DNA from: Paenibacillus hemerocallicola
Lineage (GTDB): Bacteria; Bacillota; Bacilli; Paenibacillales; NBRC-103111
Length of the DNA: 64,000 nt
Assembly: GCF_006265175.1 (NCBI RefSeq)
Contig: NZ_VDCQ01000030.1
Coordinates: 21,047 to 85,046 of the forward strand
Direction of reading: 5' to 3'
Part shown: in pieces, positions 26,929 through 36,549 of the stretch
Layout of the letters: every line of letters starts with the position of its first letter
Numbering within the stretch: position 1 is the first letter of the stretch
The notes under the pieces: model-generated
Seen by the model: the letters and a program-made list of their open reading frames with translations, nothing else
What the model was told of the DNA's origin: nothing
The model's database searches: none
Translations under genes and position numbers: made by a program

Positions 26929-29900
26929 ATGAGGCTGTGGATCAGAAGGAATGTCAGTCTCACAATTGTAATCGCTTTCATATTGACCTTGCTTCCGGTG
27001 TTCGGTCCGGCTGAACGTGCGGGAGCAACCGGGGAGAGTTCGTATGGCCCGAACCTGCTGCAGAACGGAAGCTTCGAGACGTGGAGCGGTGGAACGCCGA
27101 CAAGCTGGACGAAAGTGCTGGCGGCCGGAGGAACGCTAAGCCAGGAGACGTCGTCCGGGAACGTGCAGGACGGGGCAAGTTCGGCCAGGCTCAAGGCACC
27201 AGCGGCGACGGGAGACTCGGCTTCTTTGCGGCAGGGCGGTATTGCGGTGACGGGCGGCAAGGAATACCGGGTATCGTTCTACTATAAAAAACCGCTCTCG
27301 CCGGCGACGGCGTACGTGTATTTCAAACTGACGTATAGAAAGAGCGACGGCACGGCGATTACGCCGACGACGGTGGAGAAGCTGCCGACAGCCGAGGTGG
27401 CGAATTTCACGCTGTTCGAGAAGAGCTTCGCGGCGCCGGCCGATGCGGTGTCGGTCACCTATGAATTTCTGATGCAGAGAGGAGCGGAGTTGATCGTGGA
27501 TCATGCTTCGTACGCCGAAGTGATCGGCAGCACGCCCGAGATCGGCGAAGGCCCGAATTTGCTCGGCAACGCCGGTTTCGATACGTGGACGTCCGGACAA
27601 TTGAACGGATGGACGACGGCAGTGACAGGCGGGGGACAGGTGCTTCTGTCCAACCAGGCCGGCTACCGACTGAAGAGCAACGCTGCGGAGCTGGCCGCTC
27701 TGCAGTCGGGCGACAGCGCCGCCGTCATGCAGGGAGCTCTGCCAGTTACCGGTGGGCAGCCGTATCGCGCGACATTTACATACCGCACGGAGTTTGTCGT
27801 TGGAACGGCGCAGCTGCGCGTGCTGTTCAAGGATGCGGCGGGGCAGACGCTGCGAACGGTGAGCGCGGACCTGTTCGACGAAGAGCACGACCGGTTCGCC
27901 ACGCTGGCGGAGCTGGATGGGACCGCGCCTGCGAATGCGGTGACGGCTGCGTTCGAAGCGACTGTCTCGCACGGGCGCGTCTGGATCGACGAGGCTTCGT
28001 TCCGGACGATTCCGAATCTTGTCGCCAACGGCAGCTTCGAGAGCCCGCTCTCCGGAAGCGATTGGAGCGTGGCGTCCGGACCCGGAACGACCGGAGGGTC
28101 AGCCGTTCGGGTAACCGCCGGGGGATTCGACCTGAACGGCGCGGTCACGATCGAGACGTACGGGGCGCAGGACGAATGGAGCGTCGGACAGTCGTTTGTT
28201 GCTCAGCCAGACGGACATAGGCGATTCAAAATAAACGCGCTGTACAAGGTGCAGCAGACGGGTACGGGCGCCGAATCGTTCATCCGCCTGACCTGGCTCG
28301 ATGCGAACGGACAGCCGATTCAAGTGACGGCGGCCGATAATCCGCCGTTCGCTTCGGGACAGCTGCCGCTGTCCTCGTTCGAAGCGCCCGTATTGAAGCG
28401 GGACGGCGAATGGCACCGACTGACGCAAGTATTGCTGAAGCCCGCCGGCGCGGCGAAGCTGGAAATCCGGCTCGTCGGACGCGGCGGGGTGTCCAGCGTC
28501 ATGTGGGACGGCATCCAAGTCGAGCCGTGGTCGGATTTGTACAAAGTCGACGGAACGCCCGCCACCGATCTGGCTATGGCATACGATTGGTCCAACGAAA
28601 TCGAGCCGGACGTCTTCTGGTCGAAAATTCCGGCTGCGGCGCGGCAAACCATGACCGCTCCGGTATGGGAGTCGGAGCTGTTGAGGCGCCATTTCTTCGG
28701 TCTCGACGGTTACTACTATTTGAATTACTACACGCCGTTAAACAATAAAATGTCGCAGGCGAGAATCCCGTATCTGGAACATACGGTCGGCGTATCCGCC
28801 GCGACGGGGGCGCCTTCGACAGTAAGAGCGGGGGATTTGCCGTATAACGTAACGGCTTCGCCCGACGGTCCGAACCGGGAATATTACGCCGGCGGCAACC
28901 AGTCGTCCGTCGGGACATATGCGACTTTATACACGTTGACCGGAGAACAGCCTTTCCTCGATCGTGCGGAAGAACTGATGCAGTTCAGCCACTACTCCCA
29001 ATACAAGTCGGACGGGGATAACCCGTTCGTGCGCATCCATTACCCGGACGAGTGGCAGCGGCTGCTCGATACGGGACGGAATGTCCAATTCCGCGGGGGC
29101 TGGGACTACAAATTCAACTACAACTGGACGAACGTATACGGCTACACGTATCCGAAGCATTCGCCGGACGGCCATGTCAACGCCCAGATCGGAGGCCGAA
29201 TGCTGCATCTGTACCCTTATGCGGATGATGCCGCAGGCGTGCTGAATGCCGTGTACGAATTCGCCTACAACCAAATCCCGTGCAACGGCTTCAATTACGG
29301 TGTATACAAAAACCGGGCCTATTATTGGTTCGGGTACGGACCGTCGACAACGGGTATTCCCAACGATGCACGAAATCCGCTCGGCGACGGCACAGACAAT
29401 ATTAATGCGGCGAAAGCGCATGTATTCGCCAAGGTCGGCTATCTGCGCAACGATCCGAAAATGCTCGAGCTGGCCCGAGGCCTCCTCTGGTATCTCGCCC
29501 GCGAGTACGAATACGACGGAGCCTTCTATTACGATTCGGCGGAAAACCCGTTGAATAAGACCCGCGCCGTGCTCGATCAAAGCCACGAGACGATGATGGT
29601 ATGGGACGCGATGCACGCTTTCGCCTATTTGAAGCAGGCCGGGGTGGATATCGGGGCGGAGGAGGCGGTATGGAAGGAAGCGCTCGATACGACGGTCGAC
29701 TCCGCGCTCTGGTACCAAGGCGACCGCTACATCAAGGCGCTGAAGGCATTCGACGGTACGCCGGCGCCGAATTCGCAGTTTACGATCGCCACTTACTTGC
29801 AGGCTATCGGCGACGGGCCGTATACGAACGTGAAATGGTTCGATAAGCTCGGATCGAACATGGTCGTACCGCAGTCGCTGAACGTGCGTATTTCCAAAGT

Positions 29901-30690
29901 CGTGCCGCCTTCCGCCACGGAATCGGATTGGACGGTCGATCCTGGCCGGGACGTCGTCTACGCGGTAACGCCCGACAGTATGGCGAATGACGGCATCGTG
30001 CTGCCCTGGATGCTTCAGAAGGGAGATATATACCGGGTTGTGTATACCGCAACGACCGGATCGGGCTTCGACCGTAATGCAGATACGATGCCGAACGCCG
30101 GCGCCGCCTTTTACTTGAACGGGGGCAGCGGGGGCAAGCTGGAAATCGCCGAGGCGATGGCTCCGCCGATGCTGATCGATTTGAACGTGAACGCGTCGAA
30201 TCTGCTGAGCTTCCCGGCGCAGTTGTACTTCCCGTTCCCGAATGCGGCCTCCGCTGCAATGGAGCTTCCGGCGGCCCCCGCCGCGCAAGCGTACGCTTCT
30301 CCGGGCTGGAGGACGGATAGCGTCGGCGACGCCGTAACGATGCATTTCAAGCACCTTGCGCCGACCGTGACCTACTCGACGTACTCGAACTCGATTTATG
30401 GCCAGGTGTCGTTCAGCCGGTATATCGAATATGCGTTCTACTTGCCGCGAACGTCGGAAGGGGAGTACGACGTCGCCCTCGAGCGGTTGAACGGCAGCAT
30501 CGCCTATTCGGTTTCGATCGACGGACAGCCGCTCGCGGCGGAAAGCCTCGTCTCGACCGGGCTGCGCACGTCAGTCGCCGATCTGGGCTCCGTCACGCTG
30601 GAGCCGGGCTGGCATACGATCCGCTTCGATACGCCGGGCTCGATGGGCATTTTGAATGTGAAATTTACTGCTCTGTCGGTGGCTCCATAG
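26929..30690 (+). CDS. Secreted multidomain glycoside-active protein
   Basis: A 1253-residue exported protein with a signal peptide (residues 1-33, ERAGA end). Three carbohydrate-binding-like beta-sandwiches of CBM4/9 type begin with similar 'PNLL.NGSFETW' motifs at about 42, 205 and 360. Residues ~536-980 look like an (alpha/alpha)-barrel enzyme of the polysaccharide-active type (long Tyr/Trp/His-rich region, AREYEYDGAFYYD), and ~980-1253 form a beta-rich tail. Catalytic residues cannot be named; a glycosidase or lyase is likely. The ATG at 26929 is ten bases after AGGAGG. It is divergent from a sugar-sensing regulator and followed by a clear terminator. Confidence 0.8.
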   Translation: MRLWIRRNVSLTIVIAFILTLLPVFGPAERAGATGESSYGPNLLQNGSFETWSGGTPTSWTKVLAAGGTLSQETSSGNVQDGASSARLKAPAATGDSASLRQGGIAVTGGKEYRVSFYYKKPLSPATAYVYFKLTYRKSDGTAITPTTVEKLPTAEVANFTLFEKSFAAPADAVSVTYEFLMQRGAELIVDHASYAEVIGSTPEIGEGPNLLGNAGFDTWTSGQLNGWTTAVTGGGQVLLSNQAGYRLKSNAAELAALQSGDSAAVMQGALPVTGGQPYRATFTYRTEFVVGTAQLRVLFKDAAGQTLRTVSADLFDEEHDRFATLAELDGTAPANAVTAAFEATVSHGRVWIDEASFRTIPNLVANGSFESPLSGSDWSVASGPGTTGGSAVRVTAGGFDLNGAVTIETYGAQDEWSVGQSFVAQPDGHRRFKINALYKVQQTGTGAESFIRLTWLDANGQPIQVTAADNPPFASGQLPLSSFEAPVLKRDGEWHRLTQVLLKPAGAAKLEIRLVGRGGVSSVMWDGIQVEPWSDLYKVDGTPATDLAMAYDWSNEIEPDVFWSKIPAAARQTMTAPVWESELLRRHFFGLDGYYYLNYYTPLNNKMSQARIPYLEHTVGVSAATGAPSTVRAGDLPYNVTASPDGPNREYYAGGNQSSVGTYATLYTLTGEQPFLDRAEELMQFSHYSQYKSDGDNPFVRIHYPDEWQRLLDTGRNVQFRGGWDYKFNYNWTNVYGYTYPKHSPDGHVNAQIGGRMLHLYPYADDAAGVLNAVYEFAYNQIPCNGFNYGVYKNRAYYWFGYGPSTTGIPNDARNPLGDGTDNINAAKAHVFAKVGYLRNDPKMLELARGLLWYLAREYEYDGAFYYDSAENPLNKTRAVLDQSHETMMVWDAMHAFAYLKQAGVDIGAEEAVWKEALDTTVDSALWYQGDRYIKALKAFDGTPAPNSQFTIATYLQAIGDGPYTNVKWFDKLGSNMVVPQSLNVRISKVVPPSATESDWTVDPGRDVVYAVTPDSMANDGIVLPWMLQKGDIYRVVYTATTGSGFDRNADTMPNAGAAFYLNGGSGGKLEIAEAMAPPMLIDLNVNASNLLSFPAQLYFPFPNAASAAMELPAAPAAQAYASPGWRTDSVGDAVTMHFKHLAPTVTYSTYSNSIYGQVSFSRYIEYAFYLPRTSEGEYDVALERLNGSIAYSVSIDGQPLAAESLVSTGLRTSVADLGSVTLEPGWHTIRFDTPGSMGILNVKFTALSVAP

Positions 30691-30717
30691 TCGCGAACGG
30701 CGATAGAAAGGAAGAGA

Positions 30718-30757
30718 AACAGCCTCGCATGAAGCATGATGCGGGGCTGTTTTCTTG
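30718..30757 (+). terminator. Rho-independent terminator of the secreted protein gene
   Basis: CAGCCTCGCAT pairs with ATGCGGGGCTG (one G-T pair) and is followed by TTTTCTT, about 30 bases past the stop codon. Confidence 0.9.
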
Positions 30758-30789
30758 TATAATCCGCGGACAACAACACGTTCAGCGTG

Positions 30790-30975
30790 TAACGGAACGT
30801 TTTTCCGTTAAACACCCGATTCCGCGGCTTTTCCAAAAATAGGGGAACGGATTTCCGCTAAATCTCGGTTTTCGGGGAAAAAGGGGCTGAAGCCGCGGAA
30901 TAGCGGAAAGCCTTTCCGCTATCGAGCCGTCGACAGCGGGATTCGGAGAAATAGCGTACGTCTGTTCCGCTATTT
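30790..30975. repeat. Array of TAGCGGAA/TTCCGCTA-type palindromes (array B)
   Basis: Four copies start near 30790 (TAACGGAA, 5-base centre, TTCCGTTA), 30842, 30899 (AATAGCGGAAAG facing CTTTCCGCTAT, nearly perfect) and 30950. Spacings are 52, 57 and 51 bp. The rest of the gap from 30976 to 31135 shows no gene. Confidence 0.8.
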
Positions 30976-31135
30976 TCGCACCGCACGCTGCTCCCTGCGC
31001 GCCGTGTTTCGCTGCATGACGGCGGTCGGTCGACCAGCTTCAAAACGAATTCAGCCTTATCGAACGGCTCATGTCAGCCGGAAGTTGCTTTATATTAATA
31101 CGGTGCGCTCTTCCAATCGTTAATGGTTAACACCG

Positions 31136-31981
31136 CTAAACTGTCGCATTGTCCTGATCGTCTTGCTCCTTCAAGGACCCGTCTTCCCCGTACCGCGCAA
31201 GCGCCTTCGCGGACGACTCCAGCATGCGATTCCTGATATAATCGCCCTCCACGACCCTGACCCGTTTGCCGAGAAAGCGGATTTTGGACAGCAAGTATTC
31301 GCTGTCGTCCCCCTGGAAGTGCACCCGGACCCGATACGTGTCCTCATCGGGATCATACGCAACGTCCTTCTCGAAGCAGGAGAAGGCGTACAAAATTCGC
31401 GACAATTCCTTGTTGTACTGCCTTAAGACCTCAATGCATGCTTCCTGCTTGCGCGAATCGAGGGTTCGGTTAAGGCGGTTAAGAATCCGATCGGGATCGG
31501 CGTACGACGGCAGCGGCTCCTCGGCAGCGGACGAGATTTTCTGAAGCCGGGTGCTCATGAAAGCGCGATGCCGAAGATGGTACCATAGCAAGTACCATTC
31601 TCTCTTGACCATCGAATACTCCAATTTATAAGGAAAACCGGACTGGTCGACCACTTCCCGCCCGTTCTTGATCGTGTAGGCCAGCCGGATTCCGCTCCTG
31701 CTCGCGATGCAACGGCGCAACCGGCGCAGTAGCGGGTGGTACACTTGGCTTTCCTTGCTGCGGGCTTTCTCGGCCAGGTGGTCCGCGGCGTCCAAGCAAT
31801 CGTCCTTCTCGAGCGCGGAACGAAGCTTGTCCAGCGTGTCCGCCTCGAACGCCTGCCGTGCGGCCGGATGCTCCAGCATCGTTTTCAGCCATGCCCGCTC
31901 GGAGGAGGTAATGAGCAGCGTGCCGGAGCCGTCGAGGCGGGACAAGATCCGATAGTTGAATATTTTCTCAAACGGATTCAT
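31136..31981 (-). CDS. WYL-domain regulator, downstream member of a pair
   Basis: A 281-residue protein with a WYL-type ligand-binding domain in the middle (SGIRLAYTIKNGREV, EWYLLWYHLRHRAFMSTRLQKI) and a C-terminal WCX-like extension (YRVRVHFQGDDSEYLLSKIRF). No clear N-terminal helix-turn-helix is seen, so it may act with its neighbour. Its start overlaps the end of the upstream WYL gene by 14 bases; the pair resembles PafB/PafC-like tandem arrangements in layout only. Confidence 0.8.
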   Translation of the reverse strand: MNPFEKIFNYRILSRLDGSGTLLITSSERAWLKTMLEHPAARQAFEADTLDKLRSALEKDDCLDAADHLAEKARSKESQVYHPLLRRLRRCIASRSGIRLAYTIKNGREVVDQSGFPYKLEYSMVKREWYLLWYHLRHRAFMSTRLQKISSAAEEPLPSYADPDRILNRLNRTLDSRKQEACIEVLRQYNKELSRILYAFSCFEKDVAYDPDEDTYRVRVHFQGDDSEYLLSKIRFLGKRVRVVEGDYIRNRMLESSAKALARYGEDGSLKEQDDQDNATV

Positions 31982-33278
31982 AGTAGGCCTGAATCTCCCT
32001 CCATTCCGCGATCAGCTCCCGGCGCAGCGATACGGGCTCAAGCACTTCGCAGCTCGATCCGAAGCTGCGCAGCCACGGTTTGATTTCCGTCGTTCCGTTG
32101 ACATCGATCTCGTAGACGAAGGAGTCGTCGTCTTCCTCCGCGATACGTCCCCATTGCCCCTGAAGCAGCACCCGTTCCATGATGAAGTTGGCCTGGCCGT
32201 CCCCCGGATTGTAGAAGCGAGCGCGCACCGTTATCGGTCTACCGGTGTCGATCAGCCAGCTGTTCCGGGTTTTCTCTTCGAGCTCTCTTCTCTTCGATTC
32301 GAAAAATTCCGCTTCGACCGATTCGTTCGCTTCGATCTGGGTCATCCCCTCGAGCCGGTATTTGCGTATGCCTTCTCTCCCGTGAGAAAGGAGATACCAG
32401 CGTCCATACTGGTGATCGTACACGATCCGGAGCGGAACCGTGCTCTCCAGCCGGCCTTCGGCCTCCCGCTCGAACAACGGATTGGTGTTTTTGGAGGCGT
32501 AGCTTTTCTCGGCTTTCGGCGAGAAGTAGAGGAAGCGTATTTTACGGCGGCTGCGGATCGCGCCGAGCAGAGTAAACAGGTGAGCCTCGTCCAGAATGCG
32601 GGAGTAGTAATGGTATTTGTACAAGAAGGGCTCCGGTGCCGTCTTGCCCCCGCTATTGCGGACGACCTGCTTCTTCAGCGCCTCCCGCAGCAAGTACCCT
32701 TGGACGGAAGGCACTTGCGTATTGGTCATGACGTCGACGAAATCATACAAGTCGCACAGCTCCTCGTCCGACAAATTGCGGATAAGGCCGTCGTGGACCC
32801 GGTACCGGTAAGGCCGGGGGCCGGGCTCCTTGACGATAACGCCGACCTCCTCCAAATATTTGAGGTCGCCTCTGACCGTTTTCTCGTCGGGAAGGGGGAG
32901 ATCGGACGGCAGACTGCCGCAGCAAATATCGAGCAGCTCTATGGCGGTAAGAGCTTGTCCGTTTAAGGCCGCCAGCAGCAAAGAAATCCTGTCGCATTCG
33001 GATTCCTTGAGCGACTTGGCCCGGAACAGGAAGAGCAGCAGCGGGTCGGTGGAATCGTAATAGCTGAAGCGCAGCATTTCGGCCAAATCTTTGCCTTGCT
33101 CCTCCGGCAGCTGCCCGTACGTGGCGCTTACGATTTCTTTGAGCCGCTTGAGCGTCTTGTCGAACGTATGCACGGATATTCCCAGACGCTCCGCAAACTG
33201 CTGGCGGCTGTACGCGCCGCTGGTCAATACGAGCATGCGCAGAAGCTGGATTTCTTTGTCAAAGCTTTCTCGGGCCAT
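31968..33278 (-). CDS. WYL-domain transcriptional regulator, upstream member of a pair
   Basis: A 436-residue regulator with an N-terminal helix-turn-helix (YSRQQFAERLGISVHTFDKTL) and a WYL domain around residues 240-330 (IRFLYFSPKAEKSY, GRWYLLSHGREGIRKYRLEGM in two strands). WYL proteins are one-component regulators that often bind nucleic acid or nucleotide ligands. The second ATG (33278), six bases after AAGGAGG, is the likelier start. No defence genes are adjacent, so the target is unknown. Confidence 0.82.
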   Translation of the reverse strand: MARESFDKEIQLLRMLVLTSGAYSRQQFAERLGISVHTFDKTLKRLKEIVSATYGQLPEEQGKDLAEMLRFSYYDSTDPLLLFLFRAKSLKESECDRISLLLAALNGQALTAIELLDICCGSLPSDLPLPDEKTVRGDLKYLEEVGVIVKEPGPRPYRYRVHDGLIRNLSDEELCDLYDFVDVMTNTQVPSVQGYLLREALKKQVVRNSGGKTAPEPFLYKYHYYSRILDEAHLFTLLGAIRSRRKIRFLYFSPKAEKSYASKNTNPLFEREAEGRLESTVPLRIVYDHQYGRWYLLSHGREGIRKYRLEGMTQIEANESVEAEFFESKRRELEEKTRNSWLIDTGRPITVRARFYNPGDGQANFIMERVLLQGQWGRIAEEDDDSFVYEIDVNGTTEIKPWLRSFGSSCEVLEPVSLRRELIAEWREIQAYYESV

Positions 33279-33563
33279 CCGCATCCTCCTTATCGTACGG
33301 AGCTATCACTTATGCTTCCTATTGTAGCAGGGTAACGACGAAGTGAACATGGGAAGCCTGATGCGGTGAGGCGATTGCAACTCAAGTCGTGAGAGGTACT
33401 GCTGAACCACTTTGGATAGTTTTTCACTATCTCTAATATTTTCTATTGCCAACCGCATGACTAATTTGCCGGGCAGTATAACGATATCCCGTGGAGGATG
33501 TTTGTGGAAAATGCCGAATAGATTAACGGAAACCTATACCCATTCACAAAAGCGAGGAAAAAT

Positions 33564-34064
33564 ATGAACATCGTTCTTATAGGTATGTCCGGAGCCGGTA
33601 AAAGCACTTTAGGCGTGTTGCTCGCAAAAGCTTTAGAAATGGATTACGTGGATACGGACATTGTTATACAACAACATGAAGGCAGGTTGTTACAAGATAT
33701 CCTGGATCAGGATGGTATCGAAAAATTTATGGAAGTCGAAGAAAGAACGGTATCTGAACTGCAACCAAAACATTGCGTTATCTCTACAGGGGGAAGTGTT
33801 ATATATTCAGAAAAAGCCATGAATGTCCTTAAACAGGGCGGACAGATTATTTATTTGCATGTCCCCTATGAAGAAATTGAAAAGAGACTAATCAACCTGA
33901 CAACCAGAGGCATTGTAATCAGGAAAGGAAATAGTCTTAAGGACGTTTACGAGGAGAGAGTGCCTCTATACATGAAGTATAGCGATCAAACCCTCGATTG
34001 CTCGAATAAGGATATAGAACATTGCGTTAGTGAGCTTATAGAAAACATACAAGCATCGCGATAA
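33564..34064 (+). CDS. Shikimate-kinase-like small kinase
   Basis: A 166-residue P-loop kinase of the shikimate kinase fold: Walker A GMSGAGKST (8-16), DTD after strand 2 (YVDTDIVIQ), ISTGGSVIY corresponding to the GGG substrate motif of AroK, and an arginine lid TTRGIVIRKG. Shikimate kinase phosphorylates the 3-hydroxyl of shikimate. No other aro genes are near and the motifs deviate (GGS rather than GGG), so another small substrate is possible. RBS is GCGAGGAAAAAT. Confidence 0.75.
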   Translation: MNIVLIGMSGAGKSTLGVLLAKALEMDYVDTDIVIQQHEGRLLQDILDQDGIEKFMEVEERTVSELQPKHCVISTGGSVIYSEKAMNVLKQGGQIIYLHVPYEEIEKRLINLTTRGIVIRKGNSLKDVYEERVPLYMKYSDQTLDCSNKDIEHCVSELIENIQASR

Positions 34065-34188
34065 TATCCCTCTATGTGAGCGCCTTGCAGGGTGAAAGGT
34101 TCGTTTTGTAATAGCATCATTTTTTACACGATCCGGATAGTTATGGGGAGTACCGGCGAATTTGCAGAATAGCAATTTAAAAGAAATA

Positions 34189-34432
34189 GAAGCCAAGGAC
34201 GGCAGTTTTGGATTTGATTTCGGCGGAGTCTACGACGAGGTGAGTCTTCACGAGGGCATCGCCTATACGCTCCGGCGACGGTAGAAAAGTGAAGATCGTT
34301 TTTATTCGCCAAGGCAACGACACGAAGATCGTCGAATCGTTCGAAGCGGAAGAGACCAACGCCATCGAGATGCAGCAAGCCGGCTGGCAAGCGATTTTAG
34401 ACAATTTCAAAACATATGCGGAAAATGCCTGA
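34189..34432 (+). pseudogene. Frameshifted fragment of an SRPBCC (AHSA1-like) protein
   Basis: The frame from 34189 reads EAKDGSFGFDFGGVYDEV and then runs out of frame at about 34272, where an extra C sits; in the shifted frame it continues VKIVFIRQGNDTKIVESF and ends EMQQAGWQAILDNFK. This is the C-terminal half of the AHSA1/SRPBCC family. The N-terminal half is missing. A stem-loop at 34460-34487 (AAACGCATG with CATGCGTTT) lies where its terminator would be. Confidence 0.8.
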
Positions 34433-34529
34433 GAAGAATAAAAACTTTCGCAGCCTTAGAAACGCATGTCGATGTCGGCATGCGTTTTGTTATATCCAGC
34501 ATGGCAGACATCAAGCGAATCACCGGCCG

Positions 34530-34678
34530 GACGAACTGCAGATTGGCATTATGCCTATCTTGCTTGGTGAGGGGCAGCGCCTTTCGAGCACCTTGAAGGC
34601 ATGCGGATCATGCTCAAGAAGACAAGTCTCGTTGAAACGGGCCAGCGTACAGACATATGGCTTACTGTCCAAAAGTAA
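34530..34678 (+). pseudogene. Frameshifted fragment of a dihydrofolate-reductase-family (RibD C-terminal-like) protein
   Basis: DELQIGIMPILLGEGQRL is followed, after a missing base near 34583, by EHLEGMRIMLKKTSLVETG and the terminal DIWLTVQK before TAA at 34676. This is the C-terminal end of the DHFR/RibD-C-type family common in Bacilli. No start or N-terminal part is present. Confidence 0.78.
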
Positions 34679-34788
34679 TGCCGAGGACTTTATTTTCAAG
34701 GCTGCCGCTGTATGCATCCATTCCGCTCCCATTCGTTTATAAGCCGTTTTTGTGTTTATAGTATGAGGAGAGCTTTCTCTAATGCCGC

Positions 34789-34812
34789 ATAAATTGCGGC
34801 TTTTTTTGTTTT
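34789..34812 (+). terminator. Rho-independent terminator
   Basis: GCCGCA and TGCGGC enclose the loop TAAAT and are followed by seven T residues. It isolates the gene remnants from the GntR gene that follows. Confidence 0.8.
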
Positions 34813-34872
34813 ATAGGGTTTAGTTCAAGCAGAGTCGCAGAAAATAACGCTTCCTTTCCGTTGCGCTTCTTT

Positions 34873-34904
34873 ATCTTGTATGGTAGTATACTAGTATACA
34901 AGAT
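34873..34904 (+). promoter_or_regulatory. Operator palindrome of the FCD-type GntR regulator
   Basis: GTATACTAGTATAC (34886-34899) is a perfect palindrome and lies inside a wider pair ATCTTGTA/TACAAGAT. TTGTATACTAGTATACAA-like sites are typical of FadR/FCD-type GntR proteins. It stands just upstream of the regulator's RBS (AAGGAGGAG), which suggests autoregulation. Confidence 0.65.
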
Positions 34905-34924
34905 AGATCGAAGGAGGAGTCATT

Positions 34925-35629
34925 ATGATTCAACCCCAACAACGGCAAGGTTCCAGCCGGGACTATGTGTACGATATCGTTAGAAAAGATATTTTGAGCT
35001 TGAAGCTGCAGCCGGGCACGATGATTTCGGAGAAGGAAATAGGGGACAAATTGGATGTAAGTCGTACGCCGACAAGAGAAGCCTTTATCAAGCTGGCGGA
35101 AGAGGACCTGATCGTCATTTATCCGCAAAAGGGCTCCTTCATCTCGCTAATCGATATCGAGCAAGTGGAAGAAGCCAGATTCGTTCGGGAAACCATGGAA
35201 GTAGCCGTATTGAAAATCGCCTGCGAAACGTTCACTGAACGTGATGTTGCGGAGATGGAAGCTCTGGTCGCCGAGCAGCGTATTTATAGCGGCCATAATA
35301 ACATTGAGAAAATGCACGACCTGGACGAGCTTTTCCATGAAACCATATTCAACAAATGCAACAAGCAGAGAACGTGGTCGGTTATCCAGCAGATGCTCGC
35401 TCACTACAAACGATTCCGCAACCTGCTTCTCGCCGTTTACTTCGATTGGGAAACCATTATCGCTCAGCATACCCGGATCGTGGATAGCATCCGTGCGCGT
35501 AATCCGCTGATGGCTGAGCAGGAGCTGCGGCAACACGTGAAATCCCGCTTTGAGAAAGCCGAGCTTCTGGAGAAGTACCCGAACTATTTCAAGAAATCGG
35601 ACGCCTCTTCATCCGTCACCTTATTGTAA
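34925..35629 (+). CDS. GntR-family regulator, FCD (FadR) subfamily
   Basis: A 234-residue regulator with an N-terminal winged helix (ISEKEIGDKLDVSRTPTREAF) and an all-helical FCD effector domain (LDELFHETIFNKCNK, AQHTRIVDSI, RQHVKSRFEKAE); the Asp and His residues in these segments are the usual metal ligands. FCD proteins generally sense carboxylates or sugar acids. It heads the operon of transport and catabolic genes and is preceded by a GntR-type palindrome. Confidence 0.88.
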   Translation: MIQPQQRQGSSRDYVYDIVRKDILSLKLQPGTMISEKEIGDKLDVSRTPTREAFIKLAEEDLIVIYPQKGSFISLIDIEQVEEARFVRETMEVAVLKIACETFTERDVAEMEALVAEQRIYSGHNNIEKMHDLDELFHETIFNKCNKQRTWSVIQQMLAHYKRFRNLLLAVYFDWETIIAQHTRIVDSIRARNPLMAEQELRQHVKSRFEKAELLEKYPNYFKKSDASSSVTLL

Positions 35630-35667
35630 GCGGCTTCCGGGACATAATTGACAAGAAGGGTGATGTT

Positions 35668-36549
35668 ATGGTTTCAAGTTGGGTCGATCGTAATATCCGG
35701 TATCTGTTCTCGCTGCCGGCGGTTCTGTTCGTAGCCTTAATGGTTGTTTTCCCGCTCGGCTATACGGCGTGGCTGAGCCTTCACGAATGGAGCATGTCGG
35801 GCACGTCGGCACCGCAATGGATCGGATTGCGAAACTATGCCGAGCTGCTGACGGATTCGCGGTTTTGGCAATCTGCTTGGCACACGATCTATTTCTCCTT
35901 CGGGGTCGTCATAGCCGAGACGATACTCGGGGTGCTGATCGCGGTGCTGCTCAACCGCAGTTTTCGTTTTAAAAACGTTGTGAAAACGCTCTTTTTGCTG
36001 CCTATGGTATCAACGCCGGTGGCGATCGCAATGGTTTGGATGCTGATCTTCGAGCCGACGGTCGGCTTCGCCAATTATTTGCTCGGGCAGTTCGGCATCG
36101 CGCCGCAAGCATGGCTGACCTCTTCCAAGACGGTCCTGCCTTCCCTGATGCTCGTCGATATATGGGAGTGGACTCCGATGATCACGCTTATCGTATTGGC
36201 TGGAATGGCAACGCTTCCACACGAGCCTTACGAGTCGGCGGTCGTCGACGGGGCAACGCGCTGGCAAATTTTTTGGCAAATTACGATTCCGATGCTCATT
36301 CCGACGATCGTTGTCGCCATGCTGTTGCGGATGATCGACGCTCTGAAAACGTTTGACCTCATCTATGCAACGACACAGGGGGGACCCGGCAATTCGTCGG
36401 AGACGCTAAACACTTATGGCTATGTACTCGGTTTCGGCTTTTTCAAAGTCGGACTCGGCTCGGCGCTCATCATGTTGTTTTTGCTTCTGGTGGCCTTGAT
36501 TAGTCTAGTCTTTGTGTTAGTAAGAAAAAAGGCGGGTGACGCGTTATGA
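35668..36549 (+). CDS. ABC sugar permease, MalF/UgpA type
   Basis: A 293-residue inner membrane protein with about six transmembrane helices and the EAA loop (EPYESAVVDGATRWQIFWQIT, in part) that contacts the ATPase. It should form the channel with the next gene's product for the binding protein at 37542. No ATPase gene is in the operon; a shared MsmX/MalK-type ATPase elsewhere is the norm in Bacilli. Confidence 0.9.
   Translation: MVSSWVDRNIRYLFSLPAVLFVALMVVFPLGYTAWLSLHEWSMSGTSAPQWIGLRNYAELLTDSRFWQSAWHTIYFSFGVVIAETILGVLIAVLLNRSFRFKNVVKTLFLLPMVSTPVAIAMVWMLIFEPTVGFANYLLGQFGIAPQAWLTSSKTVLPSLMLVDIWEWTPMITLIVLAGMATLPHEPYESAVVDGATRWQIFWQITIPMLIPTIVVAMLLRMIDALKTFDLIYATTQGGPGNSSETLNTYGYVLGFGFFKVGLGSALIMLFLLLVALISLVFVLVRKKAGDAL

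Noticed and set aside
28927..30354. 475-codon minus-strand open frame
   Set aside because: Shadow of the secreted protein gene; composition dominated by Arg/Val/His with no motifs.
31136..33278. Phage-defence island signalled by two WYL proteins
   Set aside because: No restriction, nuclease, helicase or other defence gene adjoins them.
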